From assembly GCA_021784555.1 (NCBI GenBank), contig JAJYHY010000019.1, positions 1 through 44,371 on the forward strand: DNA of 44,371 bases. Direction: 5' to 3'. The stretch is from a bacterium (GTDB lineage Bacteria > Verrucomicrobiota > Verrucomicrobiia > Limisphaerales > UBA8199). The notes under the pieces are model-generated. The model was given only the letters and a program-made list of their open reading frames with translations. It had not been told where the DNA came from and ran no database searches. The position numbers and the translations under genes were made by a program. This document shows positions 24,655 through 33,188 of the stretch, one piece after another. Within the stretch, counting starts at the first letter, position 1. Each line of letters opens with the position of its first letter.

Positions 24655-24779
24655 GAGTGGCGTGCGGGGCGCCACGGTCACTCCGGCTTCGATGGATCGT
24701 GGCTTCTCGCGTGTTCAATGGGCCGCGGTGGGGAGGGCGCTGTCTCGAGCCAGCGGCATCTTGGGAGTGGGAGCCCGAT

Positions 24780-26192
24780 ATGAGCGCGCCAAACAAGCCC
24801 ATCGCAAGCAGCCCGGCAGCCGGTCCTGCCTCTACCGCGGGGAATGACCAATCGCTGACCGTCGGTGTTATTTTCCTCGGACGCCGCCGCCCCGGTTTTG
24901 ACATGGAATGGGGCCGGCAGATGGAAGACGGGGCGCGCCGCGCGCTTCAGCAGACAGGTTTCGCCCTCTTTGAGTCGCCCGAAAAAGCCATTGATGACGC
25001 TTCATTCCGCCGGGCACTGGCCGCCTGCGAACAGAACGGCGCCAACGCCATCGTGTTGCTCCAGACAACGCTGGCCGACGGCCGCCTGGCCCCGACGCTC
25101 GCGCAACTTTGGCCGGATCCGCCGGTGCTTTGGGCGACGCCGGAAAAGCCCGAGGGCGACATGATCAGCTCAAACTCGCTGGTCGGCACCCACATCTGGG
25201 CCTCGAACCTGCGGCAGATGGGCCATTCCTTCGAACTGGTGTATGGCGATCCCGATGCGGCCCTGACGCGCCAGCAACTCGTTGAGGCGGTGCGGGTGGC
25301 CGCCACGGTGCGGCGGCTCCGTTCAGCCCGCCTAGGCCTGGTTGGCGGGCCGGCACCCGGCTACTTCGCCATGAGCGCCGATCCGTTTGCCATCCATCGC
25401 GGCCTGGGGGTCCAAATCCAGACGTTTAGCTTGCTGGAGTTTGCTAAGGTCGTTGAGAGTTTCAATGAAGAAGCGGTAGCCGCTGACGTCGCAAAAGTCA
25501 AGGCTCTCGGCATGCCGCACAAAGACACGACCGACGACGACCTGCCGATGGCGTCCCGCCTCTATCTCGCCATGCGGTCATTTCTGGACAATGAAAGCCT
25601 CGATGCCCTGGCGGTACGCTGCTGGCCGGAGATGCCGAACGTTTTTGGCCAGTGGCCCTATCTTGGGATTGCCCGCCTGGTGAACGAGGGCCGCGCCGTT
25701 ACCTGCGAGGGCGATGCCGATGGCGCGCTCCTGGCCTGGGCCGGCGAAAGCCTGGGCCTGGGACCCGGCCACCTTTCGGATTGGCTAGAGCACGACCGCG
25801 AGACCATCACTTTGTGGCACACGGGTCTTGCGCCGATGTCCCTTTCTCCGCCCCCCGGCGAGCCCGGAGGTCCGCGCATCGCTCGCCATTTCAACATCAG
25901 AAAGCCTGCCGTGGTGGAAGCGACGATTCAGGAAAACTTGCCGGTGACCGTTGCGCGTTTCTGGCGGCTCGATGGAAACTACTATCTGACGGCCCGCGAA
26001 GGCTGCACGGTCAAACCCAAACGGGAGCTGATGGGCACCAATGCGTTGGTGCGGCTTCAGAACCAGGACCCGCGAGAGTGGTTTGAAGACCTTTGCCACC
26101 AGGGCATGCCCCATCACGTCACCATGTTTCGGGGCCATCACGCCGCGTTGCTGCGCCGCTTCGCCCGCACCCTCCCCATGCAATTCATCTGA
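24780..26192 (+). CDS. L-fucose/L-arabinose isomerase-family protein
   Basis: A 470-residue member of the FucI/AraA isomerase superfamily. The N-terminal half is the Rossmann-like part (VGVIFLGRRRPGFDMEWG, GANAIVLLQTTLADGRLAP, THIWASNLRQMGH). The C-terminal half has the metal and substrate residues in the usual order: VRCWPEMPNVFGQWPYL, AVTCEGDADGAL (Glu), LSDWLEHDRETITLWHTGLAP (Asp, His). It should interconvert an aldose and a ketose using Mn2+. Downstream of an aldolase and a PfkA-type kinase it completes an isomerase-kinase-aldolase set, for example galactose to tagatose, fucose, or a modified hexose. I start at the ATG at 24780 with GGGAGTGGGAG upstream; the longer frame has no family similarity in its first 41 codons. 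It lies 125 bp after the aldolase. Confidence 0.82.
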   Translation: MSAPNKPIASSPAAGPASTAGNDQSLTVGVIFLGRRRPGFDMEWGRQMEDGARRALQQTGFALFESPEKAIDDASFRRALAACEQNGANAIVLLQTTLADGRLAPTLAQLWPDPPVLWATPEKPEGDMISSNSLVGTHIWASNLRQMGHSFELVYGDPDAALTRQQLVEAVRVAATVRRLRSARLGLVGGPAPGYFAMSADPFAIHRGLGVQIQTFSLLEFAKVVESFNEEAVAADVAKVKALGMPHKDTTDDDLPMASRLYLAMRSFLDNESLDALAVRCWPEMPNVFGQWPYLGIARLVNEGRAVTCEGDADGALLAWAGESLGLGPGHLSDWLEHDRETITLWHTGLAPMSLSPPPGEPGGPRIARHFNIRKPAVVEATIQENLPVTVARFWRLDGNYYLTAREGCTVKPKRELMGTNALVRLQNQDPREWFEDLCHQGMPHHVTMFRGHHAALLRRFARTLPMQFI

Positions 26193-26296
26193 CAGACTGC
26201 CCGCGGCGAACGAAAAACAGCAGCGCGCCAAGGACTCCCAAAGGCATAAGCGCCGCCACTGAAAGCGCCGAGATCCAGATGTCATCAATTTTCAAG

Positions 26297-26704
26297 TCAT
26301 GTATATTCTATAACTTGAGAAGAGCCTGGGTTTGGAGACCGCCCTAACCTTCCCCCCAAAGCCCGCGTCGCCCACATACCAACGGCAAGCCGGCGTAGCG
26401 CGGACCGCCGCTTTTTGCGGCCCGCGTCTTTTCGGTGGCCGTCGGCTCCACGGTGCTCCTCCCAGAGGTGGCCGAGCGACTGGTAGGCGAGCACATCTTG
26501 CATCTCGGCGTTCAGCTCGTCAGCAAAGCGGTTGATTTTCTCCGCGTCGCGGGCGTTGGCGGCGGCGCGTTCGCGGTGCGATAGATACCCGCGCAGCACA
26601 TCGTCAACCACCGCCGACCGAGAACGCCTTTTCCCCGCCATGCGGTCGATGCCTTTAACGACTTCGCGGGATAAGGTGAGTGAGGTTTTCACTTTCGTTT
26701 TCAT
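26297..26704 (-). CDS. Ribbon-helix-helix antitoxin-like protein with aberrant C-terminus
   Basis: Residues 1-80 form a CopG/MazE-like ribbon-helix-helix antitoxin: MKTKVKTSLTLSREVVKGID, then SRSAVVDDVLRGYL, followed by INRFADELNAEMQDVLAYQ. The last segment is the toxin-binding tail often seen before a MazF/PemK gene. Family members usually end within a few residues of that tail, but this frame runs on for about 50 Arg/Gly-rich codons through a hairpin-forming sequence (26396-26426). No toxin gene follows, since the isomerase gene ends at 26192 on the other strand. It looks like an orphan antitoxin whose original end and toxin were lost by deletion or insertion. Confidence 0.6.
   Translation of the reverse strand: MKTKVKTSLTLSREVVKGIDRMAGKRRSRSAVVDDVLRGYLSHRERAAANARDAEKINRFADELNAEMQDVLAYQSLGHLWEEHRGADGHRKDAGRKKRRSALRRLAVGMWATRALGGRLGRSPNPGSSQVIEYT
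26396..26426. repeat. GC-rich hairpin, GCCGC-TTTTT-GCGGC
   Basis: Perfect arms GCCGC (26407-26411) and GCGGC (26417-26421) flank a T5 loop, and outer GCGG/CCGC arms extend it. It lies inside the abnormal C-terminal extension of the antitoxin-like ORF. The preceding GCCGGCGTAGCG resembles GCCGAGCGTAGCGG at 37199-37212 in another structured intergenic element. It may be a small dispersed repeat or a terminator-like structure. Confidence 0.4.
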
Positions 26705-26808
26705 GCTACCGTTATACTACCTTGGGAAAACCGGAACACGCTTTCACCTGCGGAGGTTGCAGGTTACGCTGAGCGCAGCTAAATTAGTTGCGAGAGTTGG
26801 AGGTGACC

Positions 26809-27246
26809 ATGAAAAGGCCCGGGGAATCCGCCTCTCGATTAATCGCCGAGAAGATCAAGGAACTCGGGGACTGGCGCGGGAAGACGCTCGCGAAAGTGCG
26901 CGAAATCATCCGCGCGGCAGACCCTGAGATCGTCGAAGAGTGGAAGTGGGCGAAGCCGAAATCGCCGGGGACGCCCGTCTGGTCCCACGGCGGCATCGTC
27001 TGCACGGGAGAGACGTACAAGAACGTCGTCAAGATGACATTTGCCAAGGGCGCTCGGTTGAAGGACCCTTCATGTCTATTCAACTCCAGCCTCGAGGGGA
27101 AGGCCCGGCGCGCCATCGACATCCACGAAGGCGACAAGCTCGATGAAGCGGCCCTGAAGGATCTCATCCGCGCTGCCGTGGCGCTCAATCTCGTGGGCAA
27201 GGGCAAGCCAAAGCCCCGGCGAGCGAGCAGCAAGCGGGCCGACTAG
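26809..27246 (+). CDS. DUF1801 domain protein
   Basis: A 145-residue cytoplasmic protein of the DUF1801/YdhG-like family. It has an amphipathic helix (LIAEKIKELGDWRGKTLAKV), the conserved EIVEEWKWAKPKSPGTPVW core, THE family-like GETYKNVVKMTFAKGARLKD strand pair, and a C-terminal helix (LDEAALKDLIRAAVALN) with a Lys/Arg-rich tail. The family resembles small substrate- or nucleic-acid-binding proteins, but no biochemical role is established. I start at the ATG at 26809 with GGAGGTGA immediately upstream, a strong ribosome binding site. It is divergent from the antitoxin-like gene, about 105 bp apart. It appears to stand alone. Confidence 0.82.
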   Translation: MKRPGESASRLIAEKIKELGDWRGKTLAKVREIIRAADPEIVEEWKWAKPKSPGTPVWSHGGIVCTGETYKNVVKMTFAKGARLKDPSCLFNSSLEGKARRAIDIHEGDKLDEAALKDLIRAAVALNLVGKGKPKPRRASSKRAD

Positions 27247-27749
27247 TGTTGTGCGTCCCCAAGTGGCTTTACCGTGTAGTATTTGTGGCACGGCCATCCT
27301 GGCCGTGTTCTGGGACGGGGGGACGCCCGTGCCACATCGCGGCACTGCAAAGAGGTGTTAGACGGGCCAAGCTAGCCCCGTCGCAGGTCCCGGCCATATC
27401 TCGCTTACAGCGGAAGAGCTTCCGCGCGTGCCTCATGCGCCCAGCAGTTCGGTATTGAAACAGCCAACTGGGCGCCTCAGACGGCTCAAAAGTCGTGAAT
27501 CGCGGGATCACAAAACAATGCACCAACCACGCTCGCGGTGATCGTCCGCTATTGGCGCGGTGGGCTAGCCGACCATGCTTCTTATACGCCGCAGTCTGAA
27601 TCGGATTCGTGCCGATCGCCTTGCGCGGTGAGGGTTTTCGAGAAAGCCGGATGGACAGGTGTCGGCCACCTAGGCGGTAGGCAAGAGATTAAGGAACTTT
27701 GCGCCGTTTTCCGGCGCCTGGAGCTCCGGCGCGTCCATTCAACAAGGCT
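27247..27749. other. Intergenic region with cruciform element, no gene seen
   Basis: About 500 bp between two convergent genes. Apart from the inverted repeat at 27285-27335 I see no structured feature. ORFs of 70-100 codons occur in several frames but have no ribosome binding site or motif. No tRNA or CRISPR-like pattern is visible. Confidence 0.5.
27285..27335. repeat. Cruciform-forming inverted repeat (GTGGCACGG ... CCGTGCCAC)
   Basis: Outer arms GTGGCACGG (27285-27293) and CCGTGCCAC (27327-27335) are perfect complements 33 bp apart. Nested within is a second perfect hairpin CACGGCCA-TCC-TGGCCGTG (27289-27307) that shares bases with the left outer arm, so two alternative folds are possible. 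From memory, similar GGCACGG/GGCCGTG motifs recur between genes in Acidobacteria, Verrucomicrobia and Planctomycetes. No transposase is nearby. Confidence 0.6.
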
Positions 27750-30548
27750 TCAGCGTACAATCAGACTGAGCGGGCCGAGCAAGCCGGAGGGCAGCGGCTT
27801 GATCGAGCCGAGATCCTGCGGCCTGAACCTGCGGCGATAGAGGCTGTCGAGGAGGCGACTAGCGGGCAAAGACTCCCCTGCCATCCGATTGATGGCGAGG
27901 TTTGCGACCACAATGCGGAACGTGTTCCGGCCGGAGCGTAACCACGGTGTGAGCTCAAGTTCGTAGGGGGGATGCCAGACGGAGCCGGCGCGCCGGTCAT
28001 TCAGATACACGACGGCGGCCTCTCGCACTGGCCCTTCCAGCCAGGCGCGCAGCCCGCGGGTGCCGTGCCTCGAGGTTTTCACAGGAGTGCCTTCGCCGAA
28101 CCTCAGGATAATCTTCCTCGTGCCCCGCCCAAACGAGGCGGGAAGATTAATCGTCTTTTCATACGTCGCCTGCCCGGAAAAGAACCGGAGCGACTTGTAC
28201 TCCGTCCACGAGCGCAGGCGATTCATTGGGATTGTCTTGCCGAGCTCGGGGAACGTCACGGTCCAACCCGCGCTGACATCGAGCGGCTCGGGCACCGACG
28301 CGGCAGAGACGCGCTTTGCGGCTCGAATGGCTGGCGAGGGCGCAAAGACGACCATTACGGATTCGTAAGGCGCAAGATGGAAGGGCACGGTGACGCGCCC
28401 GTCCCTCACCGCACTCGGCTCGAGAGCCTGCCTCGCGCCGCTGAAGAGGTCCCAGCGTTCCGGCGAGAGATTCTTGGCGCGGAAGGTAATCTGCACGGAC
28501 TGCGGCGTGTTGGACGTGTTCACCACAAAGTAGATTTCTTTCGACCCAAGCTGACGGTGAACAAATCCGATGAGAGGCGTCTTAGGCGCAACCTCGATAT
28601 CGGGGACAAGTTTGCCGGCGAGCGCGCTCCCCACGTCCGACGCATCATTGAGAAAGGCGCCCACGCCGGTGGGAGATTCAAAAAGCTCCCGGGTCAGCAC
28701 CTGGACCTGCGCGTTGTCTCGTTCCCCTTCGAGAAGGCCAGGGGCGAGAGCCGGCCTGCGGCCGGTGGCCACGAGCAGGCCACCATGCTGCGCAAACTCC
28801 CTCAGCTTCTGGTAAGCCGCGAGGGGGATGCGCTCGACGTTCGGGAGAACAACTGCCCGGTAAGGGATGCCCACTCGGCTGATTGCCTCATCATCCATGA
28901 AGTCGAAATTGAAGCCCGCGTCGAGAATGCTCCCAAGCACGGTTGGGCCCAAAAGGAACGCCAGCGCCTCGTTCACCGAAGGGCTGCGTCCTGCCCTAAA
29001 TTGTTCCCAAGCGTCGCTATTCGAGAGGTAAACGGCCACATCGCTTACGGGTATTCCCTGGCGCAGGATGAACGAGACCCGTTGAAGGTAGAGCGTGAGA
29101 TCGGGCATCACCATCCACCACGGGTTGTGGTCGTTTAGCGCGCCCGCTGCGTAAAAGGCCCAGCCGGGCTCGCCAGCGGCAGGAGACGAATAGGGCCAGC
29201 CGTGGCCGACGATCTGATTCGAGCCTTCCAGAAAGTAGAGGTCGGCCAGGGCTTTCAGGTCGAGGGGGGTCGCGCGGAAAACGGGCGAATGAACCCAAGT
29301 CCACGTTTCTGAGGAAGTGATCGGCCGGCCGTACAGATGGCAGGCGGAAGATGCCCAGCGAACAGGACTCAACCCTCTCCAGTTGGGGGCTTCGCCTTCC
29401 GGCAGGTCCACCCGTCGGTTGCTCGAGAGCGTAACCGGAGGAGTGCCGTAAACCTGGGCGCGGAAGCGCGTGTGGTGGCGCTCCGCCCACTGTTGCACGG
29501 TGGTGAGATAGTTTTCGTTGACTAGCTCGGTAAGTGTGTGACCCCAGTCGCACCGCACGGCAGCGCTTTGGGGGCCTGTGTCGCCCACCAGGGCGAGCAG
29601 GTGCGGCTTGAGGTCGTAGCCTCGGCGCCGCTCGAATTCCGTGAGAAGGTTGGGCGTCCAGTCGGAGGCAAAGACCTCAAGGCTGTCGCTAAACAGGGCG
29701 TAAGGGGCCTCGGAGCCGAGCGCGCGCAACATGGGGCCGACCGTCGAGTCAAGATAAGCCTCGACGGAGGCGCGGTCGTAATGGTCCACGACAAACCCTT
29801 CGTTGCCCACGGCGGCCCGTTTGACGAGCTGGCCGGTACGGCTGGAAACGAAAAATAGGACGACGTGAGCGTCCGGCGATCCGGCAACACTCACCCTTGG
29901 GCCGTGGAAGCCGGTCAGCTCGTGAACACCCGACGCGAAGTTCGCTTCGTCCCGGACGGCCCAAGCTGCGATCAGTGATTCTCCGGCTTCGAGGGCGGGC
30001 GTGGGCACGGAGTCGTCTCCCGCAGCGATGCGAACTCGCGCCACGCGCAACATGCCTGCCGCCTGAATAACGGGCACGCGCGCGCCGCCATAAGGCCAAC
30101 CGGTGGTCCCCGTCAAGTCGAAGCGCAGTCCGAGCTGTTGAGCTTTCTTTGCCACGAACTGTAGGGCATCCAGAAAACCATCCGAAAGGTAGGGGAGATT
30201 GCGAATGCCCTCATCCGGATTGTCCAGCGAGAGCGCATAAACGGGTTGAACCTCGAAGCCTCCGACGCCCGCCGCCTTCATCGCCCGCATCTCCCGCTCG
30301 AGCTCTTCAGGCGTTACGGCCGGGCCGAACCACCACCAGCGGAACATGATGCGCGCGTCGTCCGGCGGTTTCAGAAACGACCGCCAGAGCGGGTCCGCGG
30401 GATCTTCTTCGGCTCGCGCAGCGTCGGAGAGCCAAGCGCCGGCGGACAGCCCCAGGCCGGCAAGCGAAGTCCGGCGAACAAATTCTCGTCGGGAATAACG
30501 CCGACTCACGCCGAGCGCCTTTCGCCGCTTGCCTTCGGAATCTCGCAT
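27750..30548 (-). CDS. Tat-exported glycoside hydrolase, GH106 alpha-L-rhamnosidase-like
   Basis: A 932-residue enzyme with a twin-arginine signal (YSRREFVRRTSLAGLGLSAG, R20-R21, cleavage near AARA). The start of the catalytic part, DDARIMFRWWWFGPAVTPEE, then MKAAGVGGFEVQPVYAL, is the typical GH106 opening. LRFDLTGTTGWPYGG, APYALFSDSLEVF, FLEGSNQIVGHGWPYS and a C-terminal galactose-binding-like domain (NRMAGESLPASRLLDSLYRR) follow the same family. GH106 enzymes remove alpha-L-rhamnose from plant or algal polysaccharides. I start at the ATG at 30548: it shares its A with the TGA of the upstream gene (TGATG) and has GGAGGGG before it. The upstream GTG at 30563 is less likely. The two enzymes are thus translationally coupled. 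Confidence 0.82.
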   Translation of the reverse strand: MRDSEGKRRKALGVSRRYSRREFVRRTSLAGLGLSAGAWLSDAARAEEDPADPLWRSFLKPPDDARIMFRWWWFGPAVTPEELEREMRAMKAAGVGGFEVQPVYALSLDNPDEGIRNLPYLSDGFLDALQFVAKKAQQLGLRFDLTGTTGWPYGGARVPVIQAAGMLRVARVRIAAGDDSVPTPALEAGESLIAAWAVRDEANFASGVHELTGFHGPRVSVAGSPDAHVVLFFVSSRTGQLVKRAAVGNEGFVVDHYDRASVEAYLDSTVGPMLRALGSEAPYALFSDSLEVFASDWTPNLLTEFERRRGYDLKPHLLALVGDTGPQSAAVRCDWGHTLTELVNENYLTTVQQWAERHHTRFRAQVYGTPPVTLSSNRRVDLPEGEAPNWRGLSPVRWASSACHLYGRPITSSETWTWVHSPVFRATPLDLKALADLYFLEGSNQIVGHGWPYSSPAAGEPGWAFYAAGALNDHNPWWMVMPDLTLYLQRVSFILRQGIPVSDVAVYLSNSDAWEQFRAGRSPSVNEALAFLLGPTVLGSILDAGFNFDFMDDEAISRVGIPYRAVVLPNVERIPLAAYQKLREFAQHGGLLVATGRRPALAPGLLEGERDNAQVQVLTRELFESPTGVGAFLNDASDVGSALAGKLVPDIEVAPKTPLIGFVHRQLGSKEIYFVVNTSNTPQSVQITFRAKNLSPERWDLFSGARQALEPSAVRDGRVTVPFHLAPYESVMVVFAPSPAIRAAKRVSAASVPEPLDVSAGWTVTFPELGKTIPMNRLRSWTEYKSLRFFSGQATYEKTINLPASFGRGTRKIILRFGEGTPVKTSRHGTRGLRAWLEGPVREAAVVYLNDRRAGSVWHPPYELELTPWLRSGRNTFRIVVANLAINRMAGESLPASRLLDSLYRRRFRPQDLGSIKPLPSGLLGPLSLIVR

Positions 30549-32800
30549 CAACCCCTCCGCCACTCTTCCGGCAGGTAATCGGGCCCCACCGATTGCTCAA
30601 CCAGTTTCCTCGACTCGTCGTAAAGCTCTTTCATCACCGGCATCGGATCGCCGAGATCCGGTTTGCGCGGCAGCTCCCCCAGCACGGTTTCGTAACAACT
30701 GAGCCTCAGCTTCGGATCATACCGGAATAAAAGCTTTCCGTGGGCGGCGACCTGGTCGTAGGCTTCCGCCAGATATTTCATCTGCTCAGGTTCGGTCGTG
30801 AGCTGTGTCGCCAGGTAGCGCAGATAGCGATATCGCCACAGGCTGATGTCATGATACTTGCGGCAGATGGCAAATTCCTTAAACCAATTGAAACGAGTCT
30901 CCAGCTCCGCACCTTGCGCCGGGGTCAAGTAGGGCTTGGCGAATTCCAGCTCCTGGAACATCTGCTGGATCCCGCCCATGCACTTTTCCTTTTCGGCGAT
31001 AACTAGGGCGATGTTTTCCTTGGTCGGCTCAAGATACTTCGCATATTGCGGCAGGTCGTAACGATTGGTATAGCGCAGCAAGGTTTCCTTGCGGGCGATG
31101 CTGCCGACAAAATTCGAATTAGTGCTGCTGCCAAGGCCAAGCACTGAGAATGTCAGGTTGACAGCCTCCTCGGAAAGTTGGAGCGCCCGAATGATATGCG
31201 GAGCGGCTTTGGGGCCGTAGATCGGTATCGCCCAGTTCTTCCAGAGGGTATCGAGATCAGCCTCGACGTTCCATGAAAGCTCGCGCGCGGCGTAAAGGTT
31301 GATGCCATTGACGATGTCATCGAGGAGGGAGAAGTCGGGCTGCATCGTCGCGCCGTAGCCCAGGGCGACGCCGCCCGTCGGTCCGATGAGGCCTTGGGAT
31401 TTCTTCATTGTCCAGGCTGTGTAGCTCACCGAAGATGCTGGGAAATAGTAGCGGCCAGTTGTTTGCCCGATGATTTGATATTCCGCGACTTGATTGTGCG
31501 GCTTTACCGCGCCGATCAACGGGCTGAAGGGCGGGTTCGGCTCAACGTCGCAATTGTACACCTTGGTTTGAAGCATGATGTCGGCGGGCAGCTCCTGGAT
31601 CACTCTTCCCCAAAGCTGCTCCTCGCTCCCGCCAAAACCCCCGTAGCCGGGCGCGTGGACGTACTCGTCGCCCAGCCAGTGAGGGCAACCGGACGACCAG
31701 GTTCGAACGATCAATCCCTTGCCCATCGAACCCACGACGGTGTCGTAGAGGTGCTGCACGTTGACGTAAACCTCATTCGGGAATTTGTTCAACCCGTCGC
31801 GGACGCACCGCTCGTTCTGGCAAAACATGCCGTACTGATCCCAGAAGGTAGCGACAAAACCGTCGGCGCCGCTGCGCTCCATCAGCTCGCGGATGTACGC
31901 GTCAATGATCTTCCACGTCATGGGATCGGAAGGGCAAAGCGGCGCCTTTTCCCACGAGTGCGGCGCCGGCTTGCCCTGGGTCGAGGGATAGGCGTGGATC
32001 ACCGCTTGGTAGAGCGCCGGCGACCAGCGCTCAAAATTGTTGCCGTAAATGGAGGTGTAAACGGGCACGTCGGCGTCGCGGCACTCTTGAAGGGCGGCGT
32101 GGCTCCGCTCGGCCATCATGCTTTGGAATCGTTCCAAGCGCTCCTGGTCTTCGCGGCTGAGAAGATTGAAGACGTTGGGAAAACTGTCTTTGAGCGTGGC
32201 CACGGCCGGATCGCCCTGCATGAGGTTGGCGCCGACCGCCGCGACGACTTCTGCGATGCTTTTGCCGCGGCTGCCGTGGGAGACGCGCAGCGCGAAACTA
32301 GGCTGGCGTCGAAATACGCCCGCGCCTTTGTCTCGCCATCGCGGGCAGTCGCCGGCGGCGTAGAGAAGCGAACGCGGGCGATTGCCGAAAATCAACGCTG
32401 CCCCATTTTTGAATGCAATCATGTAGCCATCAAACAGAACCGGCTTGGCGTCCCCGAACCACCGGAGATGCTCCGGAGCGCCGGGGGCGGTGATCAGAGC
32501 CACTTCATGCTCTTGGGGGAGCGCGCGGGGCGAGACGGACTTGATGTTGGACTCGGAAACTCCCAGCTTGCCAGCCAGAATTTTGGCGGCCGAGGTGACG
32601 GCCGGATGGCAATCCCTCACGGTTAAAATGCGCTGATAGTGAACGTCCGAACCCCTCGCGGCGGATGGTGCTTGCGCCGCCGCGGCCTCGGGCTGAGCCA
32701 GAATATCAGCCGGCATGGCCAGTCCCGCTCCGATTCCCAGCATCTTTTCGAGCGTTCGCCGCCGGCTCAAGTTGATGCTTTCTTCTGCATCGCGGGCCAT
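30548..32800 (-). CDS. Exported large protein, possible glycoside hydrolase with GH67/GH20-type N-terminal domain
   Basis: A 750-residue protein with an arginine-rich export signal (NLSRRRTLEKMLGIGAGLAM, then ADILAQ). Residues about 50-160 resemble the alpha/beta domain that precedes GH20 and GH67 barrels (SAAKILAGKLGVSESNI, EHEVALITAP, YAAGDCPRWRDKGAG). A barrel-like middle (GADGFVATFWDQYGMFCQNE, PADIMLQTKVYNCDVEPNPP, SWNVEADLDTLWKNWAI) and a helical C-terminus follow. I cannot assign a catalytic pair or a family. Because it is coupled to a GH106 enzyme and lies behind a TonB receptor, a role in the same glycan pathway is likely, perhaps on uronic acid linkages. An AAAGGAGG ribosome binding site is at 32811-32818. 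Confidence 0.65.
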   Translation of the reverse strand: MARDAEESINLSRRRTLEKMLGIGAGLAMPADILAQPEAAAAQAPSAARGSDVHYQRILTVRDCHPAVTSAAKILAGKLGVSESNIKSVSPRALPQEHEVALITAPGAPEHLRWFGDAKPVLFDGYMIAFKNGAALIFGNRPRSLLYAAGDCPRWRDKGAGVFRRQPSFALRVSHGSRGKSIAEVVAAVGANLMQGDPAVATLKDSFPNVFNLLSREDQERLERFQSMMAERSHAALQECRDADVPVYTSIYGNNFERWSPALYQAVIHAYPSTQGKPAPHSWEKAPLCPSDPMTWKIIDAYIRELMERSGADGFVATFWDQYGMFCQNERCVRDGLNKFPNEVYVNVQHLYDTVVGSMGKGLIVRTWSSGCPHWLGDEYVHAPGYGGFGGSEEQLWGRVIQELPADIMLQTKVYNCDVEPNPPFSPLIGAVKPHNQVAEYQIIGQTTGRYYFPASSVSYTAWTMKKSQGLIGPTGGVALGYGATMQPDFSLLDDIVNGINLYAARELSWNVEADLDTLWKNWAIPIYGPKAAPHIIRALQLSEEAVNLTFSVLGLGSSTNSNFVGSIARKETLLRYTNRYDLPQYAKYLEPTKENIALVIAEKEKCMGGIQQMFQELEFAKPYLTPAQGAELETRFNWFKEFAICRKYHDISLWRYRYLRYLATQLTTEPEQMKYLAEAYDQVAAHGKLLFRYDPKLRLSCYETVLGELPRKPDLGDPMPVMKELYDESRKLVEQSVGPDYLPEEWRRG

Positions 32801-33188
32801 GATGCTAAACCTCCTTTGGTGATTTTATCTCCGCGCGGAGCCGGCGTCGTCCCAAACCGGGCACCTTTCATGAGGCGGGCTTTCCGGGGGGGGGCGGGAG
32901 CTTGCGAACCCACGGCATCAACGAGATGCGGTGGCTATCGGCGGGGGCGATCAGGCGCGCTCACTTTTGAGACCCCTCCTTTTCTGAAACGCATTTGTTT
33001 CCTCAGATTCTGGATTGACCCCGACCGGAAGCGCGTCGCTCTCGCCTCGAGCAAATTCCTCGGCAAAGCCGCCTCCCGCGCGGGCGATTTTCGATGTGCT
33101 GGAGTATGCCACAAGAGCTGGATGCTGTCACCGCGATGATGGTGACCCTGAAAGCAGGGCGGGGCCGTTCACGCGGCCCTGCCGGACG
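32801..33188. other. Intergenic region between receptor and hydrolase genes
   Basis: This 388-bp stretch holds the Shine-Dalgarno sequence of the hydrolase gene at its left end. No protein-like ORF is visible and I found no convincing promoter. The hydrolase pair may be read through from the receptor or have an unrecognised promoter here. Confidence 0.45.

Noticed and set aside
31394-32626. Plus-strand ORF of 410 codons
   Set aside because: It is antisense to the exported hydrolase gene and shows no family features.
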